Shown: positions 44,630 through 53,462 of the stretch, in pieces
How the letters are laid out: every line of letters starts with the position of its first letter
Position numbering within the stretch: the stretch's first letter is position 1
NCBI RefSeq assembly: GCF_020181615.1
Contig: NZ_CP084029.1
Coordinates: 4,081,090 to 4,145,089, forward strand
Length of the DNA: 64,000 nucleotides
Reading direction: 5' to 3'
Origin: [Mycobacterium] crassicus
GTDB taxonomy: Bacteria > Actinomycetota > Actinomycetes > Mycobacteriales > Mycobacteriaceae
Notes under the pieces: model-generated
What the model was told of the DNA's origin: nothing
What the model saw: the letters and a program-made list of their open reading frames with translations, nothing else
Database searches by the model: none
Translations under genes and position numbers: made by a program

Positions 44630-45788
44630 CGTGTTTGACCAAGCCCACTAGACGCGGCAGGCGGTTGCTGGCGAGGTTGTCCTCGACCTCGGCCAGCCAC
44701 GCCTCGCGGGGACGGGTGGTGTCGATCTCGAACTCGAATCGGTCAACCATGTCCGGGGCGACATCGTCGACGTCGACGTAGAACTGCTCGTACCACCGGC
44801 GCACCTGGTAGACGGGTCCGTCCTCTTCGCACAGCAGCGGATTGTCGATCCGGGCTTTGCGTCGCCAGATGGCCACGTCCTGCTCGAAGCCCATCTTCAC
44901 GAAGTCGCCAAGAGCGACGGCCATCTGCATCGCGGCATCCTCCGGCAGACCCTCCGATTTCTCCACCGTGATGCCGTATTGCAGGACAAACGAATTCGCG
45001 TCAATCGGGTAGTGACAGTTGAGCAGAACCGTGCGTTGGTCGCTGTGCTCGTAGTGGTAAGTCAGATCGTCGATCATGAACGAGGGCCCGTAGTAGGACG
45101 CCACCGACGTCGTTCCGAGAATCGCAGCTCCCTCACCAGAGCCGAGATCCGGTCGCGCTTCACTCTTGTAGTACTGCGTGGCGACGTGGCCCTCGAACAC
45201 GTTCTTGAAGCCGGTGGGAAGTCCGCCGTGAATGTAGAAGAAGTGCGCCATGTCAACGATGTTGTCGATGATCTCGCGGCAGTTCGTGTTGACGATCGTG
45301 CTGTACCAATGCCAATCGGTCCACTGTTCGCCCCCGACACCTTCGATGCGCGGAATCGTCACATCGGGTGGCGGCGCCTTCTTCTCCGGGTCGTTCCAGG
45401 CGAACAACATTCCGTCCTGCTCCATGGTCGGCCAGGTTGCAGTACGGGCCAGCTTGGGAACCCTTCGGCTGTAAGGAATTCTTTTGCAGCGGCCGTCGCC
45501 GCCCCAGCGCCAGTCGTGGAACGGGCAGGCGATCTCGCTACCCTTGACCTCACCGTCGGATAGATCGCCACCCATGTGCCGGCAGTAGGCGTCCAGGACA
45601 TTTATCTTGCCGTCCTCGCCACGGAATACCACCAACTTGCCGCCGAAGGCATTGATCGAGTGCGGTTTTCCGTCGCCCAGATCACGGGTCAGCCCGAGGC
45701 AATGCCAGCCTCGCGCATACCGTGCCGGCGCGGCCTGCGCCTCGATCTCACGGACCTCTTCGGAGCAGTTGTGCTCTGACGGTGTCAT
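44613..45788 (-). CDS. kshA: 3-ketosteroid 9-alpha-monooxygenase oxygenase (KshA)-like Rieske protein
   Basis: A 391-residue Rieske non-haem iron oxygenase. The [2Fe-2S] ligands are Cys69-x-His71 and Cys88-x2-His91 (CRHMGGD; CPFHDW). The mononuclear iron ligands are His182 and His187 (DMAHFFYIH) with Asp304 in FEQDVAIW. These spacings closely match KshA, the enzyme that hydroxylates C9 of 3-ketosteroids and so starts B-ring opening. ATG 45788 is preferred since GAGG lies 9 nt upstream; ATG 45797 would be almost abutting it. It is divergent from a KstD gene, the usual partner activity. Confidence 0.9.
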   Translation of the reverse strand: MTPSEHNCSEEVREIEAQAAPARYARGWHCLGLTRDLGDGKPHSINAFGGKLVVFRGEDGKINVLDAYCRHMGGDLSDGEVKGSEIACPFHDWRWGGDGRCKRIPYSRRVPKLARTATWPTMEQDGMLFAWNDPEKKAPPPDVTIPRIEGVGGEQWTDWHWYSTIVNTNCREIIDNIVDMAHFFYIHGGLPTGFKNVFEGHVATQYYKSEARPDLGSGEGAAILGTTSVASYYGPSFMIDDLTYHYEHSDQRTVLLNCHYPIDANSFVLQYGITVEKSEGLPEDAAMQMAVALGDFVKMGFEQDVAIWRRKARIDNPLLCEEDGPVYQVRRWYEQFYVDVDDVAPDMVDRFEFEIDTTRPREAWLAEVEDNLASNRLPRLVGLVKHDDASR

Positions 45789-45866
45789 TCCGGCCATCCT
45801 CGCTGTTCATCGCTTGTGAGAGTCGTTGTTGTTGTAACACCGCCACACTCATTGGACGACGTGGTG

Positions 45867-45881
45867 TTCCACTGACCGGGC
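45867..45881. promoter_or_regulatory. 15-bp box in KshA/KstD divergent promoter
   Basis: TTCCACTGACCGGGC. The preceding two bases make a 15-nt string (45865-45879) identical to that at 38738. It lies 44 bp upstream of the KstD start and about 80 bp from KshA, a position suited to control of both. Confidence 0.55.
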
Positions 45882-45924
45882 ACAGCGGGGCACATGTGGT
45901 GACTATTGACCCCAGAATCAGTCG

Positions 45925-47604
45925 GTGACCGATCCGCATAACATCACTGTCGACCTACTCGTCGTTGGCTCCGGTACCGGGATGGCAGCAGCACTGGCCG
46001 CAAACGAGGAGGGGCTTTCCACACTGATAGTGGAGAAGACCTGCTACGTCGGGGGGTCGACGGCGCGTTCGGGTGGCGCGTTCTGGATGCCGGCCAATCC
46101 GATACTTGCCGAGACGGGTTCTGACGACACCCTGGCGGCGGGACGCGCCTACCTCGACTCGGTCATCGGGGAGGCGTCAGCCCACGAGCGTGCACACACC
46201 TTCCTCTACTACGGCGGACCGACGGTCCAGATGTTGCGGCGCACCACTCCCATGAAATTCCAGTGGGCCAAGGGCTATTCGGACTATCACCCAGAGAAGC
46301 CCGGCGGCAGCGCAGTCGGGCGGACCTGCGAATGCCGCCCGTTCAACACCGCGGTGCTCGGCCCGGAGTTGGCGCGGCTGCGTCCCGGCGTGATGAAGTC
46401 GTCGTTTCCCATGCCGGTGACCGGCGCTGACTATCGTTGGCTCAACCTGATGGTCCGGGTTCCACGAAAGTCGTGGCCTCGGATCCTGCTTCGCGCCTTC
46501 CAGGGCATCGGGGGGCTCGCTTTGCGCAGGCGATACGCTGCGGGCGGTCAGGCATTGGCAGCAGGCATGTTCGCCGGTGTCGTGCGCGCCGGTATCCCGG
46601 TGTGGACCGACTCCCCGGTCTCCGATCTGCTTGTCGAGGACGGCCGGGTTGTCGGTGCCGTTGTGAACCGCAGCGGCAGCACGGTGACCGTTACGGCTCG
46701 GCGTGGTGTCGTGCTGGCTACCGGCGGTTTCGACCATCGCATGGACTGGCGACACAAGTTTCAATCCGAACGGCTCGCCGAGCATGCCAGCCTCGGCGCC
46801 GAGGGGAATGTCGGCGACGGCATCCGCCTGGCCCAAGACTCCTGCGGCGCCGGCACGGCGCTGATGGACCAGGCATGGTGGTTTCCGGCCTTTGCGCCGC
46901 TGCCCGGCGGCGCGCCGACGGTGATGCTCGCCGAACGTTCCCTTCCCGGTTGCCTGCTGGTGGACCAGAACGGGCAGCGATTCATCAACGAAGCCATCGA
47001 CTACATGTCGTTCGGACAGGAACTGCTCGAGCGCGAACGTGCGGGAAACCCGGTCGAGGCCATGTGGATGATCTTCGATCAGAAGTACCGCAACAGCTAT
47101 GTCATGGCCGCAGAACTGTTCCCGCGGATGCCGATCCCCACCACGTGGTATGACGCAGGTATCGCGCACCGGGCCGACGATCTGCCGGCACTGGCGCGTG
47201 CGATCGGTGTTGATACATCGACCTTCGGCGCCACGCTCGATCGCTTCAACCGGTTGGCCGCCGCAGGCGTGGACACTGACTTCGGTCGAGGCGCGAGTGC
47301 ATACGACCGCTACTACGGTGACCCGACCATCGCCCCGAATCCCAACTTGCGTCCCGTCGACTCCGGACCGTTCTACGCCGTCAAGGTGGTTCTCAGCGAC
47401 CTGGGAACCTGCGGCGGACTTCGCACCGACCTCCGCGGGCAGGTGCTGCGTGAGGATGGATCAACCATCGACGGGCTCTACGCCATCGGCAATACCGCTG
47501 CCAATGCCTTCGGCGCAAGCTATCCGGGGGCTGGTGCAACGATCGGTCAGGGCCTGGTGTTCGGATACATCGCCGCGCTGCACGCGGCCGGTAAGCTCGA
47601 GTGA
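45925..47604 (+). CDS. kstD: 3-ketosteroid delta-1-dehydrogenase (KstD)
   Basis: A 559-residue FAD-dependent dehydrogenase. The FAD motif GSGTGMAAALAANEEG lies near residue 16, and GGSTARSGGAFWMPANP near 44 is typical of KstD. RRGVVLATGGFDHR lies mid-protein, and the C-terminal FAD/active-site motif is SYPGAGATIGQG. It introduces a 1,2 double bond in 3-ketosteroids; with KshA the product is unstable and opens ring B. GTG 45925 is the start. It is divergent from KshA with a shared promoter box. Length matches the family well. Confidence 0.85.
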   Translation: MTDPHNITVDLLVVGSGTGMAAALAANEEGLSTLIVEKTCYVGGSTARSGGAFWMPANPILAETGSDDTLAAGRAYLDSVIGEASAHERAHTFLYYGGPTVQMLRRTTPMKFQWAKGYSDYHPEKPGGSAVGRTCECRPFNTAVLGPELARLRPGVMKSSFPMPVTGADYRWLNLMVRVPRKSWPRILLRAFQGIGGLALRRRYAAGGQALAAGMFAGVVRAGIPVWTDSPVSDLLVEDGRVVGAVVNRSGSTVTVTARRGVVLATGGFDHRMDWRHKFQSERLAEHASLGAEGNVGDGIRLAQDSCGAGTALMDQAWWFPAFAPLPGGAPTVMLAERSLPGCLLVDQNGQRFINEAIDYMSFGQELLERERAGNPVEAMWMIFDQKYRNSYVMAAELFPRMPIPTTWYDAGIAHRADDLPALARAIGVDTSTFGATLDRFNRLAAAGVDTDFGRGASAYDRYYGDPTIAPNPNLRPVDSGPFYAVKVVLSDLGTCGGLRTDLRGQVLREDGSTIDGLYAIGNTAANAFGASYPGAGATIGQGLVFGYIAALHAAGKLE

Positions 47605-47620
47605 GCCGGCCGCTCGGCCG

Positions 47621-48289
47621 CTATGCCTGATCGTCTTCCGCGGCGATACGCCGCTCAACTTCGTACCAGTAGTCGCGCACCGGGAACTTGGTACCGTCTT
47701 TGCCGCCCTTGGCAAAGATCTCGTCGACCTCGTCCAAGTCCTTGATCATCTGTAGTGCCAGTTCCCGTTCAGCCGCGTAGTAGTCCTCAGACCAGCGCAG
47801 CGCCAGTCGAGCGTAGGACCAGGCAGGCTCCTCACCGGTCCATCGGGCCTCGGTTGCCGCCGCTCGATGCATCTGCTCGACGTGGGCGACGTGCGCGGTG
47901 AGAATCTCCCGGAGGCGGCCAGGATTCATCAGGTGACCGAAAATGACCCGCAGCAACGGGTTGTGCTTGAGGGTGGGAGGTTCAACGGGTTCCTCGTTGG
48001 CCCACCTTGTCACCGCGGTCAGTCCTGAATCGGTGATCTGGTACATCCGTCGACTGCGAACCCCGGCGTCGACACGGGATGTGACCAACCCATGTTGCTC
48101 AAGCCGCTTCAACTCCGAATAGATCTGACTGTATGCCGGACTGGGGTAGAAGAACCGGATGGTCCAGTTGAACCACTTCTTGATGTCATAGCCGGAGAGC
48201 TCGTCTCCGCCCGAGAGCATCCCCAACAGCGCCCACCCCGTGGGCGACACGCTCCAGGCGTCGCGGGCATTGTCGGCGGTTTCGGTCAC
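47621..48289 (-). CDS. PadR-family transcriptional regulator
   Basis: A 222-residue regulator: an N-terminal winged helix (ALLGMLSGGDELSGYDIKKW and YPSPAYSQIYSELKRLEQHGLV) of the PadR type, followed by a longer C-terminal helical domain (YARLALRWSEDYYAAERELALQ) of the Vir_act_alpha_C kind. It starts at GTG 48289 and is divergent from the HsaB-type reductase, with a 15-bp box between. PadR proteins often sense phenolics, suiting a catechol-forming pathway. Confidence 0.88.
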   Translation of the reverse strand: MTETADNARDAWSVSPTGWALLGMLSGGDELSGYDIKKWFNWTIRFFYPSPAYSQIYSELKRLEQHGLVTSRVDAGVRSRRMYQITDSGLTAVTRWANEEPVEPPTLKHNPLLRVIFGHLMNPGRLREILTAHVAHVEQMHRAAATEARWTGEEPAWSYARLALRWSEDYYAAERELALQMIKDLDEVDEIFAKGGKDGTKFPVRDYWYEVERRIAAEDDQA

Positions 48290-48332
48290 CGAATAAGGCT
48301 AACAACGACAGCCTTCGCGGAAACGTCACGGC

Positions 48333-48347
48333 TACCGCTGACCGGGA
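48333..48347. promoter_or_regulatory. 15-bp box upstream of flavin reductase
   Basis: TACCGCTGACCGGGA, one of the six related boxes, lies between PadR (starting 48289, minus) and the reductase (48420, plus). Matches to the consensus are weaker at the second base. Confidence 0.45.
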
Positions 48348-48419
48348 TCCCGCGTTGCACCGGCGGGTCCGCAGGACCGACAGTGAAAAGCAGAGGAATT
48401 CGCCCACGCGAGGAGACGC

Positions 48420-48956
48420 ATGTCCGCCAACACCACCCGAACACGACCCGGCGCCCTGCTTGTACCGCTTGCTCCAGAGATGCGTCACGTACTCGGGCAC
48501 TTCTGTACCGGTGTCGCCGTCATCACCGCACATGACGGATGCAGTCCGCTCGGTTTCACCTGCCAATCGGTTACGTCGGTATCACTGGACCCGCCATACG
48601 TGTCGTTCTGTCCGGCCAAGACCTCGAGCAGCTGGCCGGTGATCCGCGACGTCGGCCGGCTCTGCGTCAATATCCTCTCCGAACATCAGGTGGGCGTGGG
48701 CACACAGTTCGCCGCTCGCGGCGGCGACAAGTTCAGCGGGATCACCTGGTACCCGGGTGTCAACGGGGCGCCCGCATTGGACGGAACGCTCGCCTCGATC
48801 GAGGCAGATGTCGAATTCGAACATGACGCCGGCGACCATACAATTGTGATCGCACGGGTGACCGGTTTACGGGCCCACCAGGAAAGCGGTCCCCTGCTGT
48901 TCTACCGGGGCGGCTTCGGTGGTTACAGCGGCTTCGTCGGTGGCCGCCATGGCTGA
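48420..48956 (+). CDS. hsaB: Flavin reductase, HsaB-type
   Basis: A 178-residue flavin reductase of the split-barrel FMN-binding type that supplies reduced flavin to two-component monooxygenases. FCTGVAVITAHDG, GFTCQSVTSVSLDPPYVSF and KTSSSWPVIRD match HsaB and its relatives, as does FYRGGFGGY at the end. Only this reductase is present for three HsaA-like oxygenases in the window. The final residues overlap the next gene's ATG by 8 nt. Confidence 0.85.
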   Translation: MSANTTRTRPGALLVPLAPEMRHVLGHFCTGVAVITAHDGCSPLGFTCQSVTSVSLDPPYVSFCPAKTSSSWPVIRDVGRLCVNILSEHQVGVGTQFAARGGDKFSGITWYPGVNGAPALDGTLASIEADVEFEHDAGDHTIVIARVTGLRAHQESGPLLFYRGGFGGYSGFVGGRHG

Positions 48957-50496
48957 CTTCGATTCGGTCTTCGATGTGGTCGTCGCGGGTTCCGGCGGCG
49001 GCTTGGCGGGCGCCTACACCGCAGCGCGTGAAGGGCTTTCAGTACTGCTGGTGGAGGCTACCGACCAATTCGGCGGCACCACCGCGTACTCCGGTGGCGG
49101 TGGGGTCTGGTACCCGTGCAATCCCGCGCTGCAACGTGCCGGCGCCGACGACACGATCGATGACGCCCTGCAGTACTTCCATGCGGTCGTCGGCGACCGC
49201 ACTCCGCGCGACCTCCAGGACACCTACGTTTGCGGTGGTGCAGCATTGATCGAATACCTGGAGCAGGACCCGGGATTCGAATTTGTGGCCTTCCCCTGGC
49301 CGGACTACTACGGGTCCGTTCCTGGCGCCCGCGCCGACGGCTACCGCCACACGGTCCCGGTGCCGCTGTCCGATCAAGAACTCGGCAGCTACCGCGGATC
49401 GGTGCGCGGGCCCCTCGATGCCGAACGCCTCGGTAGCCCCGCCCCGGATCTGCTTACCGGCGGCCGCGCACTGGTCGGACGGTTCCTGGCCGCACTCGAC
49501 AAGCTTCCGAATGCCCAGTGCTGGCGAAATGCCCCGCTCACCGAGTTGATCGTCGAGGAAAGCACCGTGGTCGGTGCAGTGGTCGAGCACGACGGCAAGA
49601 CCGTACGGGTTCGGGCCACGCGCGGGGTACTGCTTGCCGCAGGAGGTTTCGAACAGAACGCGGCCATGCGTGCGCAGTACCGCGTGCCCGGCAGCGCACG
49701 GGACACCATGGGCGCACCCGGCAATGTCGGGGCCGCGCACCGGGCCGCTATCGCGGTCGGGGCCGATCTCGATCTGATGGACCAGGCATGGTGGTCGCCG
49801 GGGATGATTCACCCCGACGGACGGGCGGCATTCGCGCTCTGGTTCACCGGTGGCATCTTCGTCAACCACGATGGCCGCCGATTCGTCAACGAATCTGCCC
49901 CCTACGATCGGCTCGGCCGGGAGGTCCTGGCGCAGATCGATTCCGGCCGGACGTCGTTGCCGTTCTGGATGATCTACGACAACCGGACCGACGGTATTCC
50001 ACCGGTCAGCGCCACCAATGTGTCGATGGCCGGCGCCGCCGAGTACCACCGAGCTGGCCTGTGGCATACGGCAGCCACTCTCGACGATCTCGCCAAGACC
50101 ATCGGCGTTCCGAGCGCCCACCTGACGGCAACCATCGACCGATTCAACAAACAGGCCGCGGCCGGCGTAGATGAGGACTTCGGCCGAGGAGACGAAGCCT
50201 ACGACCGCGTGTTCACCGAGGGCGCCTCGCCGCTGGTCCCCATCGACACACCGCCGTATCACGCTGCCGCGTTTGGGCTTTCGGACCTGGGCACCAAAGG
50301 TGGATTGCGGACAGACGTACATGCCCGGGTGCTGGCCGCTGATGGTTCCCCGATTTCGGGTCTCTACGCGGCCGGGAATACCATGGCGGCCGTCAGCGGA
50401 ACCACCTATCCCGGTGGCGGCAACCCGATCGGAGCGTCCATGTTGTTCAGCCATGTCGCCGCGCTCGACATGGCCGCGCCGGAGATCGACAGGTGA
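48949..50496 (+). CDS. KstD-type FAD-dependent dehydrogenase
   Basis: A 515-residue flavoprotein of the KstD/fumarate reductase family: AGSGGGLAGAYTAAREG near residue 12, FGGTTAYSGGGGVWYPCNP near 40, and RGVLLAAGGFEQN. The C-terminal TYPGGGNPIGASM motif closely parallels that of KstD. It is paralogous to the one at 45925 and about 44 residues shorter. ATG 48949 overlaps the reductase by 8 nt. It may act on a different enone position or on 5-alpha-reduced steroids. A third homologue is at 20796. Confidence 0.8.
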   Translation: MADFDSVFDVVVAGSGGGLAGAYTAAREGLSVLLVEATDQFGGTTAYSGGGGVWYPCNPALQRAGADDTIDDALQYFHAVVGDRTPRDLQDTYVCGGAALIEYLEQDPGFEFVAFPWPDYYGSVPGARADGYRHTVPVPLSDQELGSYRGSVRGPLDAERLGSPAPDLLTGGRALVGRFLAALDKLPNAQCWRNAPLTELIVEESTVVGAVVEHDGKTVRVRATRGVLLAAGGFEQNAAMRAQYRVPGSARDTMGAPGNVGAAHRAAIAVGADLDLMDQAWWSPGMIHPDGRAAFALWFTGGIFVNHDGRRFVNESAPYDRLGREVLAQIDSGRTSLPFWMIYDNRTDGIPPVSATNVSMAGAAEYHRAGLWHTAATLDDLAKTIGVPSAHLTATIDRFNKQAAAGVDEDFGRGDEAYDRVFTEGASPLVPIDTPPYHAAAFGLSDLGTKGGLRTDVHARVLAADGSPISGLYAAGNTMAAVSGTTYPGGGNPIGASMLFSHVAALDMAAPEIDR

Positions 50497-51104
50497 GCCG
50501 ACGCATCACCCCGGACGAGGTGCAGCTCGACGAGGCCGTCTTCGGTCCGTTGACCCAGTCGCTGCGTGAACTCATCGATGTCGCGATTCGTAGCGAAGCC
50601 GGTGGGGCCGACGCCCTCCGGGCACACGAGCTGATCAAGGAAGCCACCGCACTGCTCAGTGCACGGCTGGATCCGAAACCTTTCGGTGTTCCCAGCACCG
50701 GCGATGGCGAATACCTGCCGTGGGGCAACGTGGCGATGGGACTGCGCAATGCAATCGCCCCTCCGCTGATCATTCAACGCGACGACACCGACAGATTCGC
50801 AACGGATCTGGTTCTGGGTGCGGCCTATGAAGGCCCGCCCGGGCAGGTCCACGGCGGCATGTGCGCGCTGGTGCTCGACCACCTGCTGGGTGCGACCGCC
50901 CATCGCCCCGGAGCACCGGCCTTCACCGGCACATTGACTCTTCGCTATGTCGCGCCCACGCCCCTGGGCCGGTTGCGGGCTGAGGCCTGGATAGACCGTG
51001 AGGAGCGCGGAAAAACCTTCGCGGTAGGCCACATGATCGATGCGCAAGGTGTCGTCACGGTGCAGGCGGAAGGGGTCTTCATCAGACCGAAGGTAAGCGC
51101 CTGA
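50493..51104 (+). CDS. Hotdog-fold thioesterase (PaaI-type)
   Basis: A 203-residue hotdog thioesterase. The N-terminal helical part (about 1-80) precedes the hotdog domain, with GQVHGGMCALVLDHLLGATA near 125, the usual position of the helix and acid, and TLTLRYVAPTPLG. Such proteins release free acid from acyl-CoA and can relieve CoA sequestration when steroid-CoA esters accumulate. GTG 50493 overlaps the KstD-type stop by 4 nt. It is convergent with the Mce-associated gene at 51106. Confidence 0.85.
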   Translation: MSRRITPDEVQLDEAVFGPLTQSLRELIDVAIRSEAGGADALRAHELIKEATALLSARLDPKPFGVPSTGDGEYLPWGNVAMGLRNAIAPPLIIQRDDTDRFATDLVLGAAYEGPPGQVHGGMCALVLDHLLGATAHRPGAPAFTGTLTLRYVAPTPLGRLRAEAWIDREERGKTFAVGHMIDAQGVVTVQAEGVFIRPKVSA

Positions 51105-51105
51105 C

Positions 51106-51708
51106 CTATACCGGGTCTAGTGCGGAGACACGCCATTCGTTGTCGACTTTGGCCAGGCTCACCACCACGCAGCTGGCGGTCAGTGCGGGCTCTGGACGTT
51201 CACGGCTGACCGTCTCCTGGTTGAGGAACACCAGCACCTTCGCGTCGTTCGGCCGGATCTCCATCAAGCCCGCATTCATCACCTGGGCGGTCGCCTTGAT
51301 TCCCTTGGTACGCACGGCCGGTGCGACGACATCGGTGGTGAACTTGCTGTAGTAGGTCAGGAATTCGCCGGACATCAGGACCCGGGACCGCTCGATGTCT
51401 TGATCGAGAGTCTCGGGCCCATACGACAGCAATGCCACCGTCGCCGACGATGCGGCGCGAACGACCGCGTCGCCCGCCGCATCACCGGACTGCTGAATCG
51501 GACGGTAGGCGGTCACATAGAGCATTGTCGCCAACACCGCCGTCACCGCCAGGATGAGACCGAGGAAAAACGGCTTGGGGCGTGCGGCGAGCAGCGCTTT
51601 GGTGCGGCCGACCACCCCGGGGGTCGGCACGACGAGCAGCTCGTCGGCGTGTGCCCGAATATCGGCGTCCTCGGCGCATTGGGCAGCGGTGGCTTCGGCA
51701 ACCGTCAC
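51106..51708 (-). CDS. Mce-associated membrane protein
   Basis: A 200-residue protein with a cytoplasmic N-terminal tail, one transmembrane helix (FFLGLILAVTAVLATMLYV) at about residues 47-66 and an extracytoplasmic NTF2-like domain. This is the architecture of Mce-associated (Mas) proteins. GTG 51708 is chosen because it overlaps the upstream homologue by 4 nt. Mas proteins stabilise Mce complexes. It is the second of two Mas genes on the same strand as mce. Confidence 0.8.
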   Translation of the reverse strand: MTVAEATAAQCAEDADIRAHADELLVVPTPGVVGRTKALLAARPKPFFLGLILAVTAVLATMLYVTAYRPIQQSGDAAGDAVVRAASSATVALLSYGPETLDQDIERSRVLMSGEFLTYYSKFTTDVVAPAVRTKGIKATAQVMNAGLMEIRPNDAKVLVFLNQETVSRERPEPALTASCVVVSLAKVDNEWRVSALDPV

Positions 51709-52484
51709 GGTACGAACTCCACTTTTGACATCTTGATCTGGTCTCCTTCCCGCCGCAGGTCGACGGTCAGGCGCCACCTTCGGGGGGATTCGTCGGCGCC
51801 AGCGGCGTTGGTCACTGTGGACGAGGCCGACACCAGGACAACAGCGGAGTCCGGGCTCATCGATTCGACCGCGGCGGCCATCGCCGTGGCTTTGGTGGTC
51901 ACCTTGGCATCCTTGGCAACTCTAGTGAAGTCGTCTGCAGCGTCCAGGAATTCATCGCGGAAGGGACCTGTCGAGTTGTCGACGATTCGCTGCACGCTGC
52001 CCTGGGGATCATTGAAGTCAATCGACATCAAGGTCACCACGGCCTGGCGCGCCGCGGCGACGAACTCAGCACGGTTACGCTCGTCCGCCTGCGCCGTCCG
52101 CTGAGATCTGAGCATCCACGCGCTGGCCGCGAGCAGGACGCACGCACACAGCACGATGCCGGCGGTGGCCAGCTGTCCCCACCGGCGTCCAGAAAGGCGA
52201 GCTCGGGTGCGCGTACGCCACGACGGATTACCTTCCACGGCAGCGGCCTCGGCGCGCGACGCTGGGCGAGGCACCTCAGAGACCGAGTCGGGAGTGTGCG
52301 CATGCTGCTGCAATCGGATAGCGCGGGCCCGCGCTTGGGCTGCCACGGCCTCTGCCGCGGCAGCCTCGGCTTCGGCCTGTTCCACAAGTGCGACGACGTC
52401 CTCGGCAGTCGATTCACCAGAATCGACTGCCGGGTGCGGTGCGGGGGACTCAACCCCACCCCGCATGATCACGGTCTTCCCCAT
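51705..52484 (-). CDS. Mce-associated membrane protein
   Basis: About 259 residues. The first 110 are charged and Ala/Glu-rich, with a coiled-coil-like stretch (EQAEAEAAAAEAVAAQARAR). A single transmembrane helix (LATAGIVLCACVLLAASAWML) follows near 130. The C-terminal domain (MSIDFNDPQGSVQRIVDNST; DEFLDAADDF) is typical of Mas proteins. ATG 52484 is the start. It overlaps the next gene by 4 nt and lies downstream of the secreted protein pair. Confidence 0.8.
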   Translation of the reverse strand: MGKTVIMRGGVESPAPHPAVDSGESTAEDVVALVEQAEAEAAAAEAVAAQARARAIRLQQHAHTPDSVSEVPRPASRAEAAAVEGNPSWRTRTRARLSGRRWGQLATAGIVLCACVLLAASAWMLRSQRTAQADERNRAEFVAAARQAVVTLMSIDFNDPQGSVQRIVDNSTGPFRDEFLDAADDFTRVAKDAKVTTKATAMAAAVESMSPDSAVVLVSASSTVTNAAGADESPRRWRLTVDLRREGDQIKMSKVEFVP

Positions 52485-52628
52485 AGCGCCCACCGGTTTC
52501 CCTTCATCGCCGGGTCGGACCGGCAACGGCCGACGACGGCACCCTAAAACCGGCCGGCCGCGTTATCGGGGCAGCTTCCCATCCAGTGGGCCGTGTTACA
52601 ACAGGCCCGGACCGCCGGCGGCGGTTGA

Positions 52629-53030
52629 TCACCAGTGACGCAACGCGCACAGTGCGCCCTTCGGGCCGTCGGCGGTGGCGACCACAGCCCCGTCCACCTT
52701 CAGCTCACATCGGAATCTGGGTTCTCCCGGCGCACGGCCACTGCTGGCCGTCACCATCGCCCACCGCTGCGGGTCCACCAGCGTCGCGTGCAGCACCCAG
52801 GGCGTTCCAGGGCCCACTTCCACCCGCACTTTGGGACTGAATTGGTAGGGGTTGTGACTGTAGTCGGCCCATGTCGGCGGATCGGTGTCCCGGTAGTAGA
52901 TGTCTGCAGTCACCGGAGATTCGGCGCTCACGGTGTAGACGACTTCGTGCGGCGCGGGTGGATCCGCGTGCGCCGGCACAGCGAGGAAGCCAGCGGCGAT
53001 GAGCACTGCCAACAGCACCGTCCTAGCCAT
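52629..53030 (-). CDS. Secreted protein with MmpS-like beta domain
   Basis: A 133-residue protein with a signal peptide (MARTVLLAVLIAAGFLAVPAHA), cleaved after AHA, then a mature region of about 110 residues with alternating strands (EVVYTVSAESPVTADIYYRD; VRVEVGPGTPWVLHATL) resembling the MmpS/DUF-type sandwich. Two Cys (FRCELK, ALCALRHW) may form a disulphide. ATG 53030 overlaps the upstream gene by 8 nt. Function unknown. Confidence 0.75.
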   Translation of the reverse strand: MARTVLLAVLIAAGFLAVPAHADPPAPHEVVYTVSAESPVTADIYYRDTDPPTWADYSHNPYQFSPKVRVEVGPGTPWVLHATLVDPQRWAMVTASSGRAPGEPRFRCELKVDGAVVATADGPKGALCALRHW

Positions 53031-53418
53031 CACCGCGGCTCCATCGCGGGGCGCCGTTCTTCGACTGACAGCTGAGAAACAGTCCGTCAGGGGCCTGCGC
53101 CACCCAGTTCTCGTATCCGGCGCAGCTTGAACCCAGTTCTTTGATGCCCGCCATCGACGGGGACCGGAAGTATCGCGGCTCGTAGCGACGCGGCGACCCG
53201 CAGAACACCAATCTGTCCGGCTGGATAGATGGCCCCGCGACGGCCGTTCCGAAGACGAAGTAGGCGGTGTCCTGACACGGCTGCCCCAGAACCACACCCG
53301 TGGTCAGGCCCGGCACACACGACGGATCGTCACAGGAGACCGGGTCCGCCCCGGCGGGGGCCGCCACTGTCAAGGCCGCAGCCAATACCGCCGCAGCCAA
53401 TACCGCTCTTCGCCGCAT
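53023..53418 (-). CDS. Secreted Cys-rich protein of unknown function
   Basis: A 131-residue exported protein. The signal peptide has the RRR n-region and an Ala/Val core (MRRRAVLAAAVLAAALTVAA) with an APAGA cleavage site. Mature cysteines occur in VSCDDPSCVPG, GQPCQDT, VFCGSP, SSCAGYE and LSCQSKN, consistent with disulphides. It is coupled to the next secreted gene by an 8-nt overlap. It belongs to the set of small envelope proteins around mce. Confidence 0.75.
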   Translation of the reverse strand: MRRRAVLAAAVLAAALTVAAPAGADPVSCDDPSCVPGLTTGVVLGQPCQDTAYFVFGTAVAGPSIQPDRLVFCGSPRRYEPRYFRSPSMAGIKELGSSCAGYENWVAQAPDGLFLSCQSKNGAPRWSRGDG

Positions 53419-53462
53419 GCTTGGGGACTCTGTCAGTCTGCTGCGATTCTGCAACGTTGATG

